A stretch of 64,000 nt of DNA, taken from assembly GCA_017590115.1 (NCBI GenBank), contig JAGGNK010006448.1:14199860-14263859 (forward strand). The letters run 5' to 3'. Numbering within the stretch: the stretch's first letter is position 1; each line of letters begins with the position of its first letter. The DNA comes from Montifringilla adamsi (lineage: Eukaryota; Chordata; Aves; Passeriformes; Passeridae). Below, one piece after another: positions 1 to 11,975 of this stretch. A program made the translations under genes and the position numbers. A model generated the notes under the pieces. It ran no database searches. It was not told the origin of the DNA and worked only from the letters and a program-made list of their open reading frames with translations.

Positions 1-3000
1 CTTCAGCATCACATGCAGATGCTCACTACATAAAAGAAGTATTTATTTTCTTGTAGATAAGATACTTTGATTTAAATATTTTGCACTAGCACAAGTGAAA
101 GTATAATCAGGACCCATTCCCTTTTGGGATTGAACAAAAGTTGAAAAGAAGGTTACCAATAATTTTAAAAAACAACAAAAAATAAAGACTCATTTTATGA
201 AAGATGCTAATAGTCATGTTTCTTTTTGACATTCTTAGAAAGAAAAGCATCTGGTCTTCACACTTTAGAGAGAACAGTTTCAGTAGCCACGTGGTTAAGA
301 TGTCTAACTTCTTTTGAATTTGCATCCTAAATAAAGTTTATCTCCAATCCTTCTAACAAAAAGCAGCTTTCTTCACACTGCAGTGAAGGACCTTTTACCT
401 TGTAATATAGCAAAATATGCCTAATTGCTTGTTGAGACCTTTTCCTTTGTTCGTTCAGATGGCCTTATTGGATCTTTATTGGATTCAGTTGCATATTCTC
501 AGGTGGAAGCTGTAAGCCATTTAATACACAGGCTTCCCAGTATTTTAAGGATACTGTCCAGGAGAGGGAAGGTCTGAAGGAAAAAGCCTGTCAATCACAA
601 ATTCCCACTACTTTCTACAAATATAGGGGGTTCTACCAGATTCAAAGTGTTACCATTAAAGATGCAATTGTGATAGGACACTTATTAATATTCACAGAAC
701 ATGAGATCAAATCTTCTTAGAAAACTGAGATAAAACTATGTATATGTAGTAGAAACACACTGTAATTTTGGATTATGGTCTCAAAAATATTGTATATTTC
801 GTGACTGACATAAGGCAGTCACACGTTCTGAAATTAAAATAAAAAAAAAAAAAAAGCAACCCATGTTAATTCTATGAGTTATTCTGATATGCTGGTTTTC
901 AGCTGAGACTCCGGGCCTGATAGATGCCTGAGCAAATGGGATGGAGGGCAAATAGGATAAGGCTGGTGATCTAATGAAACCCTAGATCCCATGCTTTCAT
1001 TAGTTAATTACCCACAAGGGAAATCAATATGACTCATCTGCATGCTGCTACAAGTGCAAAGGGGACTGAAGCTGCAAGTCCCTGAGGGTGCAGGTGAGGC
1101 GTTAGACTCACAGTTAGTTTTAATCAGCTGTAAAAAGAAACTGCACCCACAAAAAGCTAAAAACCACTTTGGCAGGGCACTAGATCGTCATGAAAATAAT
1201 TAAAATAATTTGGATGATCTTGTACATAAATACTGTCATGTAACTATTGATTTTTTAGTTTATCCTTATAGTCAGAATACTGATGCAACCAGCTTGGCTA
1301 AATAGATATCCAGTCCTGGTTTCACATACACAACATGAAGAATCCTGCTTAATTGCAAAGTAGTGCTCTGACACTCCTCAGTTGAACAAACAGAGCAACA
1401 CAGAAAACCATATGCCACAAGAAAGAGTCCATGATTAAAGTCCTAGCCTTGGATGCAGACTCAATTTTTCACTCTCCCATAAACCTCTCAAGATAATTTA
1501 TTGCTACTAAATGTACAGAGTGGCTGAGAATATTCTAACACCAGACATCAGAAGATCAAAACTTAAAAATGTCTGTGCTGAATCCATAAAAGGACTTAAA
1601 AAATAATTCACTGAAAGAAACAGCTGTCTTAAATTCGGCATAGCTAAATGGCAATGTCTAAATAAAGAGTAATTTTTTTGATCTTGTTCAAAAAGCAGAA
1701 TAGAAAACTCAGAGCTAGACTGAGAGCAAGCATAAAATACCCAAGGAGAATTAGACATAAAGCAAGAGATTCATACTCCAAGTGCAAGTCATCAAAAACT
1801 AAGCAGTGGTAAATACCATTAACAAGAGACATGAGCTCATATTCCTTGGAGCTTCCGACTCTGAAATCAGCTTTGAACCTGCAGTCCCGACTTCAGTACG
1901 TCAAGCAGTGCCACAACTCATCTTTCTAAGGAACAAGAGGCAGAGAAGGGCACGTTGTCTCCTTGAACTCCAGAATTCAAGTATTTTCCCTTCAGGGCTG
2001 GTGTTGGCCTCAATGCACTCTGTGGACCAAGGACCAGAGTCACAGGCTGGGAATGAGCTGCACCACGCAGCCTGTCTCCCATGAAGTCCTGCAGGCAGCA
2101 CTGCCAGAGGAGACACTGATGCAGCTGCACAACAGCTGGCCATACCCCAAAGACTGAATTTTAGGTCCTGTTCCCTAAGACCATTGCTACAGCTTCCAGG
2201 AAATAGTCATATAAAATGGGAACATTTTATCTTTTATCACTGCTGACAGTAGAGTTACAAGTATAAAATAATCAAGCATAATTGCAAGAAAAATATTTAG
2301 GAAACTGAAAATCAAAACCTTAAGAGTGGGTGTTGACATATCATCAAGCTCAACCCATGTTTCAGACCACAAAACAAGTGCAAAACTTTTCCGCCTTTCT
2401 TAATTTCTTTTCTGCCTCTTCTAAGATGATTCACAGCAAGGATATCCTTGGGGTTAAGGTGCTCAAGCAAAAGCCTGTAGCCACACTGTGAGAAGTCTCT
2501 GTAAGGATAGATTTAGCAGTTTCAATGGTTAAAAGGATTTCTTATTTTATCTTATTCTTACTCTTGACTATTTCATGCATCTGGCAGAGGTTTTACAACA
2601 TATGCTCAGCAGGTTTTTCTTATTTTCCTTCTTTAGTAAGGAAAAACCAACCAAATATAAAATACGAACATCTGAGGGGCAGAGGAAAAAGAAAACCAAC
2701 AAACTTGGTTACTTCTAAAAGAAAGAAAAAACCAAAAAACTATCAACCAAAAAAAAAAAGAAACTGTGCTGTTTCCATGTGTTGTGTCTCACCACAGAAG
2801 CACTGGCTTGAATTTAGATAAACTAGGTTGAAACAGCCCCTTTGAAGTACTTCAGAAAGCATAAAATAATAAATATAAAATTTTAAAGCTACCATTTATT
2901 TAAAAAACCTTTCACCAAAACCCTACCCAGTTTAAGAGTAGGGCATTGTTTTGGTTTTGATGCAGACAATTGGAATTACAATAAAAGGCAAATCTGGGAA

Positions 3001-3960
3001 TGCATGCCAGAAGTCAAAGTCACACTGAAGACACTCAATCTTCAAGGAGAAAAGCTGGGGAAACCACATCATTGACTTGTAAACACAAGAGTATTTGTAA
3101 AGGAGCTAGGTCAGGATGCCAAGCTTAGTACAATAAATAACTGAGAAGGACTTTTGGCTCTAAGCCCTATTAATGGTAAAATTCATATGAATTCATCTGA
3201 CATAGCTTGAAGATATGCCTCAAAAATAGATAAAATCCTGTGCAATCTAAAACTTTGCTCAGATTATGCACCAGCCCCCCATGCTACAAGAATGAACCTA
3301 AAACCAAAAATGCTTGAATGTCTTCTGCCTCTGTAAATAATGCCAACACAGAAATTTCTTCCTACAACTATCACTTAATTTTTGCCTCGAAGAACTAAAG
3401 ACTCCAGAAATGCTGATTCATAATAGAGCTTATTTTCACTTACCCTTGCCCAAATAAGAGAGTTTACAGAACCCTCAGAGTCACTGGAACTTCAGTTTAG
3501 CACAAGGTGACAGACTTCAAGAGATCTTATATCCCTCGGTCACTGTAACTGTCGGTGTCAAGCAGTCACTTCCAGAACAAAGGTGACAAAGGGCACAAGC
3601 CATATGCTGTTTGTATTGCAACAGCCTTCTGAAAAAAGGCTCTAACTTACATATGTGAAACTGTTACTCATTTAAATTTCAAATTGGTAGTGCAAAAAAT
3701 ACATACTGTGGCACTTGGTTGGGTATCCACCTTGAGTTTAAATATGGGTTTTCTCTAATTTCCTTAAAGATCCTCCACGCTTACTACAAACAAATGTCTA
3801 TATTCCCAAGAACATCATGCATCTCCAACAGGAGATTACAGGCCTCAATTTCCTTTACATGGGACTCAGAAGAATTTCAGTTTTGTATAATAATTTGGAA
3901 ATGAGTCTATACTCTTTCTTATTATTGTGGGCACAAATTGATTTGTTCCTCCCTCCTAGA
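1..3960. other. Unique AT-rich noncoding sequence, nothing recognised
   Basis: No repeat family, RNA gene or convincing exon was recognised on either strand. Open frames are short (the longest 98 codons) and their translations look like random or A-rich sequence. A short poly(A) run sits at about 841-855. The stretch at 1960-2150 is richer in G+C than its surroundings and is open on both strands, but shows no family motif. It could be intron or intergenic DNA. Confidence 0.55.
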
Positions 3961-3962
3961 TT

Positions 3963-3986
3963 AAAAAAAAAAAAAAAAAAAAAAAA
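3963..3986. repeat. Poly(A) tract, 24 bp
   Basis: An uninterrupted run of 24 A follows a pyrimidine-rich stretch. No recognisable retrogene or LINE body lies 5' of it, so it is best called a simple homopolymer rather than a retroposon tail. Confidence 0.9.
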
Positions 3987-6129
3987 GAGGGCACAATCTA
4001 CAATAATCTTAAAACTGATCATTTTACCTTGCATTGCATGTTGTGATACTCTGATATTACTTATTTTCTTTAGCTCCTTACTGACCTTCCTCTCCTTTCC
4101 TGGTTTCTAAAACACAGATTTGTTTTGAACCATTAGCTTCACTTGCTTTTCACTCTACCTGGGAGCTAACTAATTTCTGATACTCCTGGGTCCACCAGAG
4201 CAAGAAAAAGGGAATGTCTTCTCTAATCCTAGAGAAGGCTCTCATTGTCTTTTAAATCATTTTCACAGGAGATGCAAATGTAGGTGTCCAAAACATCCCT
4301 TTGAAACAGAAAGCTCAGTTTTTGGGGAGACACACCGTCCCCTGTCAGTGTGAAAGTGTTATGCTTACAACACCCTCTCTACAGAAAGGAACATTTTAGG
4401 CATAATGACAGTCAGATCTTAAGAGGAAGATTAGATTTCCACTGGTTTTGTAAGCATAAGCCTTCTCTGTGTCTGAAGATAACACGATTTTACCAATTCC
4501 TCTAAGTTCCCTTCAGACATGTTCCTTATTCGCTACTGAAAAGGCAAATTCTGTCGTATCAATAATGTTAATCTTTAGAGTTCAGTCTTTTGTATATACT
4601 AATTCTAGCATAGATCTCACAGGAACAAACATCTTTTCATTAAAAGTAGTTAAATTCAAGAAGTGTTATACTTTACAATAATTATTTTTCTTAATTATTT
4701 GTCCAAGCATTTGACCAATAATTACAGAAGGCAGCAGACTAAAGAATTCTAAAGACAATGGTGTAACAATGTAGAAAGCACTAGCAACAATTTCCCTTAC
4801 ATCTTCACCTAACAGAGTTTCACTTTTATACATTTTAGTTCCTTCACAGTTAGAATTCTTGACAACTTTATTAATAATATGCACAAAAAAAATCAGACTG
4901 AATTAATTCCCTCGCTTACAGGACCTCTTCTTTATTGCTTAGTAATCTCACTAAGATATATGACCTGGATAAATGACAGGACCCAAGAGGTTTTGGGGCA
5001 GAGATCCAAACCTAACCACTGGGAAAGAAAGTGGGAAGGCCCAACCAGCCCTGCACACACAGACACTGCAAAGCCCAGAACTATCCTTCGCTCTAAATGC
5101 AAGGCTTAGCTGATTGGAAGGACGGATTTACAGCACAGATTTTACTGCTCACACAGAGATTTATTGAGCTGTAACAAATTACAAGACACCCTGGAAACAG
5201 GTTGCTAGTGCTCATCCTGTGAGATTGCTGAACTCCACTGACAGACTGGCTGAGATGAGGGCAGTGCCTCTGGGCTAAATTTTTACAGTAGCTGCCAGAA
5301 GACACACACCACAGATTTAACACGTCATGTTACTTGAAACTATGTACACATGCACACACAAAAAAAAACCCTGAAAAGTGTAATTCTGGTATAAAGCTGA
5401 ACATGCCAGCAAATAACAGTTTCAATTCCAAACTCACACCCTTCCAAAACTCCCCCTGCCAATTCTGCAGAAGTGTGAGATTATTTTGATAGCAAGTTAT
5501 CTGTGACAATAATACAAATATGCTCATTTCCCACAAAGAAAGAAAATAATACATGACTCAATAAATCTGTTAAAAAAATAAAAATTCCACAGGGTACAGA
5601 CATTCAATGAAAACAGAGATCCAAAACAATTCTACATCATCCATTGTAAGACTGAATGAAGTAGTTATGTCCATTCATCATACTTGCTGAACCATTGAGG
5701 AAGGATGGGAATCCATCAAATCCAAACATGGTTTTTTCCATTACCTTTTTAAAAAAATGGGTTTCAAACAGTATTGAGGTAATAAAAACAGTCTAGAATC
5801 ACCACACACTGTATAAGAACTGAATTCAAAGCAGCAAGTCCTTTCAAAAGACCCATTCAACTCAGATCCTACTTCACTTCTCCATCCTAACAACTTCAAA
5901 TACAAATTCCACAGAATAGCCTCAGGGGAAAAAATATTAAGTACCAAATTGAGTGAAATTTCGGTTGTGAAAAAAAAAAAGGTATTTTTCAAATTCAAGC
6001 TTGTTTCATGCAGTTTCATTAACATGATTTATTATTAATATTATTTCTCTTACTGCTTATATTGTCTCATTAGTGCCACAGTCAAAAAATACTCAAATTT
6101 ACTCTATAAAGATATGCTTTATATTTACA
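3987..6129. other. Unique AT-rich noncoding sequence, nothing recognised
   Basis: No gene, transposon or structural RNA was seen. Frames over 70 codons at 4879-5109 (+) and 5741-6025 (-) have no recognisable domain and are compatible with chance. Confidence 0.5.
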
Positions 6130-6136
6130 TTTTTTT

Positions 6137-6189
<53 letters not shown>

Positions 6190-6194
6190 CTTTT
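6130..6194. repeat. Very long poly(T) tract (T52 core)
   Basis: T7, one G, then 52 consecutive T (6138-6189), then C and four T. The plus-strand open frame at 6073-6381 runs through it as poly-phenylalanine and is an artefact. No LINE or processed-gene sequence is visible on the 3' side, where a minus-strand retroposon would lie. It is simple sequence, probably length-variable. Confidence 0.95.
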
Positions 6195-7112
6195 AGAATT
6201 ACTTGCCAAGTGTTTGGGAGAAGAATTACAAAAAGACCACAGTTTGCTGCACACATTTTGTGCGATGACAGTTATTAGATTTTACATGAGAACAGTGGTG
6301 CTCCCGTATGCCTTATGTTTCCAAAAACAAATCACTGAGGGAATGTATTCCTGTAGCCAAATACTACTTCAGCAGTGGTAGCTGTCCAGTATCTTTCCAA
6401 TAATTCTGTATTAGCACAGACCATTAAAGGAACTAAAGCTGCAATCCTGGGCTACTAGATCATCCCTCAGTCAGCTGGATCTGGGAACTGCCTCACCCTA
6501 CTGGAAGTGAGACCTCCTCCACTCTTTTATAAAGGATGTTGGGTTTAGAAAAGTGGTTGGACAAAGGGAGTTTTAATGAGCATTGTGTTCAGAAACAGTC
6601 AGTATGGATAGGGAAAAGGAACAAGCCCTTCTCCCTCTCATATCTGGCTGAAGAGAGAAATTAACTATTCCACAGGACGCCAGAGAAGGGAGGATCTGTG
6701 CTTAGTGGTGCATCTCCTCTTCATAAAGAGATTCAATATTACCCATCATAGCTGGGGAAAAAAAAGCAGAGATGTGAGAGCCTGTTCAAGAGAGTTATCA
6801 GAAGATAACATCTTTCTAAATGTTGCTGATGAATTAAGTGGGACTGAAATGAAAAAGGCTGAAAACATTACGCACAGGAGAAATAACAGGGAAGAGAGGA
6901 AAGTATCTTTTAAATTACAGGTACTAGTAAACCAAATGGCTCATGGAAGCTGTATTTCACTAGCACAGCTAGCATAGTTGTGACAGCCAAGATACATCTG
7001 GTTAAAACCAGTTTTTCTTATTTTAACATGTATCAGATAAAGCAGCAGAGAGGGAGACACAATTCTGTCTAAAGGTGCCCAGCTTCCTTCCCAGAGCAAA
7101 TAAGTCATTGCT

Positions 7113-7117
<5 letters not shown>
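6195..7117. other. Unique sequence between two long homopolymers
   Basis: About 920 bp between the T52 and A33 tracts. It reads T-run, unique sequence, A-run on the plus strand. I searched for a processed pseudogene or SINE that could explain the flanking tracts and recognised none. The 90-codon frame at 6705-6977 (+) has no identifiable domain. Confidence 0.45.

Positions 7118-7150
<33 letters not shown>
7118..7150. repeat. Poly(A) tract, 33 bp
   Basis: Thirty-three uninterrupted A, followed by a short gatatatatg stretch. The minus-strand frame at 6941-7267 translates it as poly-Phe and is not a gene. Confidence 0.95.
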
Positions 7151-7152
<2 letters not shown>

Positions 7153-10100
7153 TATATATGATCTCACACCTCACTTCATTCAATGTGTTTTGACAAATTA
7201 CTGAAATACTCAAATTCTTCAGCACCACATCTATTAAAGAATATTTATAGGCTCTCTCTACATGCAAATCCCCTCCGTTTCACTAAAAAAGACATGTTTC
7301 CAAGAGTGACTAATTGGAAAGGGTAATACAGGCATCCTTATTGGTAATTACAGTTGCAGTAGAGTGCCATCCTCATGGGCTTGCATCTTCCTCCATGGCT
7401 CCATGCATCAAAAAAGACACTGAAACTGAAGGAGGCTACTGTAGGACAGCTACCATTTTATGTCAAATCCTATTGTATTATCCAGGGGACTGGTGCCTAA
7501 CTTTAGTGTGGAAGTAAAAGCTGAAATGAGATGCTGGAAGGTTGAATGGGAGGTAGCTAGACCTGGATGTGGGATCTTCCCATTAGAACCTGAGGGAAGG
7601 CTCTGAGTCCGTGTACTGCAGTAAAAGGTTATCAAACAAGTTCTAAAATCCCCATGAGGAAAACACCATTACAATTTCTTGGCACATGCTGCTTCCACAG
7701 CTTGTTCTTTTACTTATCTAAGACAACAACTTGTTGGCCAATGACAGACTATCTAAATTAAAACTAAATCTAAAACTTATCACGAAGTTTGCTATACTAA
7801 ATGAAGTCTTTGGTATGTATTTAATTCACCTTTGTGTGTTAGGATGAACAGATGAACCAACAGCATTAAACCAAGGATATAAATTTTTAAAAGGGACATT
7901 ATACTGCTAGTGCAACTTCTTATTCCTCATCTAATTTCTCCTAAGAAGAATTTCCAAGAGAAAAAAAAAACCTTAATGATAAAGATTCAACAAAAAACCC
8001 AGTGTATTAGTGACAACAATTCAAGAGAAGAAGCAGGTTTCTGCAAGTGTCTGGCCTCTGAAGAGCTTGAAATTTGATTTTTTTCACTATATCAGTTCAA
8101 GAAAATATAAGTCTATTGTAAACCAAGTCAAAGGAAATAAAAGATGAACTGAAGGGCAAAAAAAATTGCTAGCAAAGTGATGCTATAAATGTTGTATGTT
8201 TAACCATACAATGAAGCCAGAATCCATGCTGCTTGCTTAGAGACAAGGTAGAAGGATGATAAATGCCTGTACTAAGAGCTGACAGGAACAGCAACTCCTG
8301 CAAAAGCAGCCAGCAACTATTCCTGCAGTAGCATCCCCTGACAGAACACACAGGTGGTAAAGCTCTTTCAGGTGATTTTCTATGGAATAGATTCTCCGTT
8401 CTGTTTCTTGCATCTATCAGCTCTCTGGCTGGCACAAAATTGTAATAGATATGTGTACACGAAGCATTTCAAAGTTTCAGAGTCTCTTTCTTGATTGTTA
8501 CCTGACCATGAATGTTTACAGGGGTGGTGGGGGAATTTTGTAATTAAGTCTACACAGACTGAAGAAAAGCTCCAAAGGCAGTATATCACCATGAAAAATT
8601 TAGCTTTTCAGTTTGTGTTATAGTACATTATCACAAGTGAAACTGTGGGACACATGAGTTACTTCAGACATTGCACATGGCTGGGCATTTTAACAGCTTT
8701 TACAAATAATGCTTTTGACAACCAGTAGAGCTAGTACTTCTAACAAGAATAAAAATAATTTTTAAAAAGCAATAAGATCCCAGCAACTTTTCAAATGTAA
8801 AATTTAAGCTGACAGCAATCTTATAGAAAAGTTGGTAATTTCAGAATTTCCTACCAAGACCCAAACAGCAATTAAACCATATTGAGAGTAGAAGCACTGA
8901 TGCATGGGCAAGCAAGGACAGTTCTCAAACTTTGTAGAAAACTATTCTGTACACACACAAATGCATTTCATCTGTGTGAGGACTTGAGCAAAGTAACTGA
9001 ATGCATAACAAATTATAACTTTTTTTAAATTAGCACTGTTTATTCACCTTAAAGGTTTCATTACTGACAAATGGATCTTAAAAGACAGGAGAAAAAAATT
9101 CCAAATTATTTATATTAGACAAATGATAGGTTCATTAATTCAAACAAATTAAATTCCTTAATGTAAGAGTATCAATACATCAGACAGATCTGCAAGCTAA
9201 CATATGTCTACTTTTGATCCACTATAAGCATTTAGTTAATTTTTTCTTGCTACAGCCTCATCTTGCAAAGATTTATAGCTCTTTAATTTGTACGCTGCAA
9301 TGTACTCCCAGATCTCAGTGGAACTATTCATGTCATTAAATGTAGAGAATACACATACATCTTTTGCAAGAGCGGGGCCCAATTCTCAGACCAAGCTCCA
9401 GATTCAAGTAATAAGTCAATATTTAAGCAGAGGAAAAGACTGCCAATTGCTTATATCATTCATTCAGTTACCAGAATGTATGCTAGGACAAAAGAAGGAA
9501 AATCTCCTCCCTGCTAGCAGAGCATGTAGGCAAACCATCCAAGGGAAGATGTATTCAGAGTAACAATTGACAAGTTTCAAGTCTGTGGAAATTTTAAAAA
9601 TGAATATGTAAAAGAATGTCTGCTGATTTCAATGTAATTCATACTTTCACCTCAACACGTGAAAATACAGACTTTGTTCTGTTACTATTTTTTTCCCCCC
9701 TTTTGTAGTTATAGGCACATTTTTAATTCAATGGAAATGCAATGAAACGTTAAAGGCAAATGTTATGGTAAAAGCAGGGAATGAGAAGACCTAAACCTTG
9801 CAGAAATAAAATCCTGAGCTAGGAATAAAAAAAAAGGCTTTTATTGTTCTTCTATGCCTAAATTCACTTTAATTTGCTTCTGTAACTTAGAAGTTAGGCT
9901 GGATTACAGCTCTTGATTCAGACGCCTGACTTGGGGTTCCTGTAGTCCCTTTGTAATCATTCAAGATCTAGTCAGTGTCAGTGTCTCCAACAGGGAGAGA
10001 AGGAGAGTCATCTCACCATGAGCAGCCAACAGTTCTGGCCATCTGAACAGCAGCCTCTTCTCCACTGGGCATATTTACTTCCTGGCTTCTCCACTGGCTC

Positions 10101-11200
10101 TCACAGGTGCCCAGGCACTTGCTCCTGTTGGCATCCTCTTGAACGTCTCAGTTTGGACCTGAACTACAGCCCTCATTAATGTCAGTATTTCAGGGTTTTT
10201 TCTACACCCAGAGAGAAAAAATAAAGACTCATCAGTCTTTAAAAACAGATGGTGCTCTCACTTAAACTTCAGATCAGTGAAATAAATCCTACTACCGGGA
10301 CTCCCTGGAAAGGCTGGTCCTCAGTTTAATTTTGCTCATCTAAAATGCTCTTTCACTTAAAGAAGAATTCAGGCAAGCTCACAGAAGTTCAACTGAAAGG
10401 TAAGATGAGCAGTGGTCATGCAAGCTTGGTTTATATTGGTGGCCATCAGAAGGCCATTTGTTCCTAGGGAAACCCACCATTTTTGCCCACGCCCCATCTC
10501 TGAACATGACAATTTAGTAACTTCACTATAAAATGGATGAACTTCGTTTCTATTTTCGGAAACTTTTGTTTCACCCTCATTGCTATTAACCCCTGCTACT
10601 ATTTGACTTCAGCAAAACAGCTCTCATTTCTGTTTATTACTATTTAACTTTGTACATGCTTTCTCCCCTCAGTTTCACTGTACTGCTGGGTTCCCCATCC
10701 TGCTCTGGGTCTGTAACTGACATGTTTCAACAAATCTGGCTGCCCATCATTCCACCTTCTTTTACAGGCTTTGACAATAGTCAGTAAGCTACTTTTACTG
10801 GTTACAGCTGCCCTATTTTCTTTTCCCTCCCTCCCTGGATGTACTGTCCGTATAACTGACATCACTATGGGGCTATTTTTCCACCTTATGTAAAATCTCC
10901 TTCCCCATGCTCTACCCTTCCACTGGTTTTACTGCCTCACAGATATGGCTGGGATATTTTTTTATGTCTCAAACTCCAAAGTAGTGCTTCAGATTATGGA
11001 CTTAGAAACTAGGAATGAATACCGGATGCAATCTCCAAGCCACAAAGCTAATAGACCCTGAGGATCAAACTCCTCCAGAACAGACATAAAAAACTGATGG
11101 AAGTCAATGGTTTTGCTGCTTAGGCATGGAGGCATGCTGCAGACAAAAGGGAATGATCTGTCTTCCCTGTCTACATGTCTACAACTAAAATTGTCATTAA
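7151..11200. other. Unique AT-rich noncoding sequence, nothing recognised
   Basis: Four kilobases with no recognised repeat, RNA or exon. Open frames do not exceed about 90 codons and show no family motif. The part from about 9900 to 10900 is somewhat richer in pyrimidines and G+C than the rest, without a visible element. Confidence 0.5.
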
Positions 11201-11202
11201 AT

Positions 11203-11975
11203 AATAGAATTGTAGAATGGCTTGGGTTGGAAGGGGACTTAAAGATCATCTATTTCCAACCCTCTTGCGATGAGCAGGGACACCTTTCACTAGACCAAGT
11301 TGCTCAAAGGTGAAGCACCTTGCATTTGGTTTTGTTAAACCCCATGAGATTCCCATAGGCCTACTTCTTGAGCTTGTCCATGTCCCTCTGGATGACATCC
11401 TGTCCTTGAGGTATGTCAACAGCACCACTTTGCTTGGTGACATCCACAAATTTGCTGAGGGTGCACTCAATCACTTTGCCTATGTCAGTTATGAAGATAT
11501 TAAGTAACACTGGTCCAAATTCAGACCTCTGATGGTAATTGGGACTCTGAGCCATAGACCACTGCCCTCTGGATACAGCTGTCTGACCAATTCCTTATCC
11601 AGTCAACAGTCCACCCATCAAATTTGTCTCTCTCCAGTTTAGAGAAAGATGTTGTGAGGGACTGTATCAAAGGCTTTACAGAAGTTCAGTTAAATGAATA
11701 AATAAATCTGTAGCTCTTCCTTTGTCCACTGATGTAGTCACTCCATCATTGAAGGCCACTAGGTTGGTCAGGCAGGACTTGCCCTTGTGAAGCTGTGCTG
11801 GCTGTCTCCAGTCACCTCCCTGTTCTCCAGGTTCCTTAGCACAGCGTCTAGGAAGGATCTGTTCCAAGATCTTTCCAGGCTGACAGGTTGATAGTTCCCT
11901 GGGTCCTCCTTTCTACCCTTTTTAAAGATAGGTATAAAGTTTCACTTTTTCCAGTCATCTTAGACTTTATCTGAC
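11203..11975 (-). mobile_element. CR1 LINE fragment, 5'-truncated, RT domain and 3' end
   Basis: Non-LTR retrotransposon remnant on the minus strand. The 3' terminus is at 11203-11310, recognised on plus as ggcttgggttggaagg followed by a gatcatct block. Minus-strand translations carry CR1 ORF2 reverse transcriptase motifs: GKSCLTNLVAF and DKGRATD at 11676-11867, then GPVLLNIFI and IECTLSKFVDV at 11361-11555. The catalytic box, normally F/YADD in CR1, reads FVDV, so the enzyme is dead. The sequence passes from the post-RT region (VLHLG-like, about 11310-11330) almost directly into the 3' untranslated end. The ORF2 C-terminal part (several hundred bp) is therefore deleted. The 5' break is near 11975, after an ACTTTTTCCAGTC-like block typical of the RT start. 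Stops and frameshifts are scattered throughout. Confidence 0.92.

Noticed and set aside
6073..6381. A 102-codon plus frame through the T52 tract.
   Set aside because: Its centre is poly-Phe from a homopolymer, with no conserved sequence on either side.
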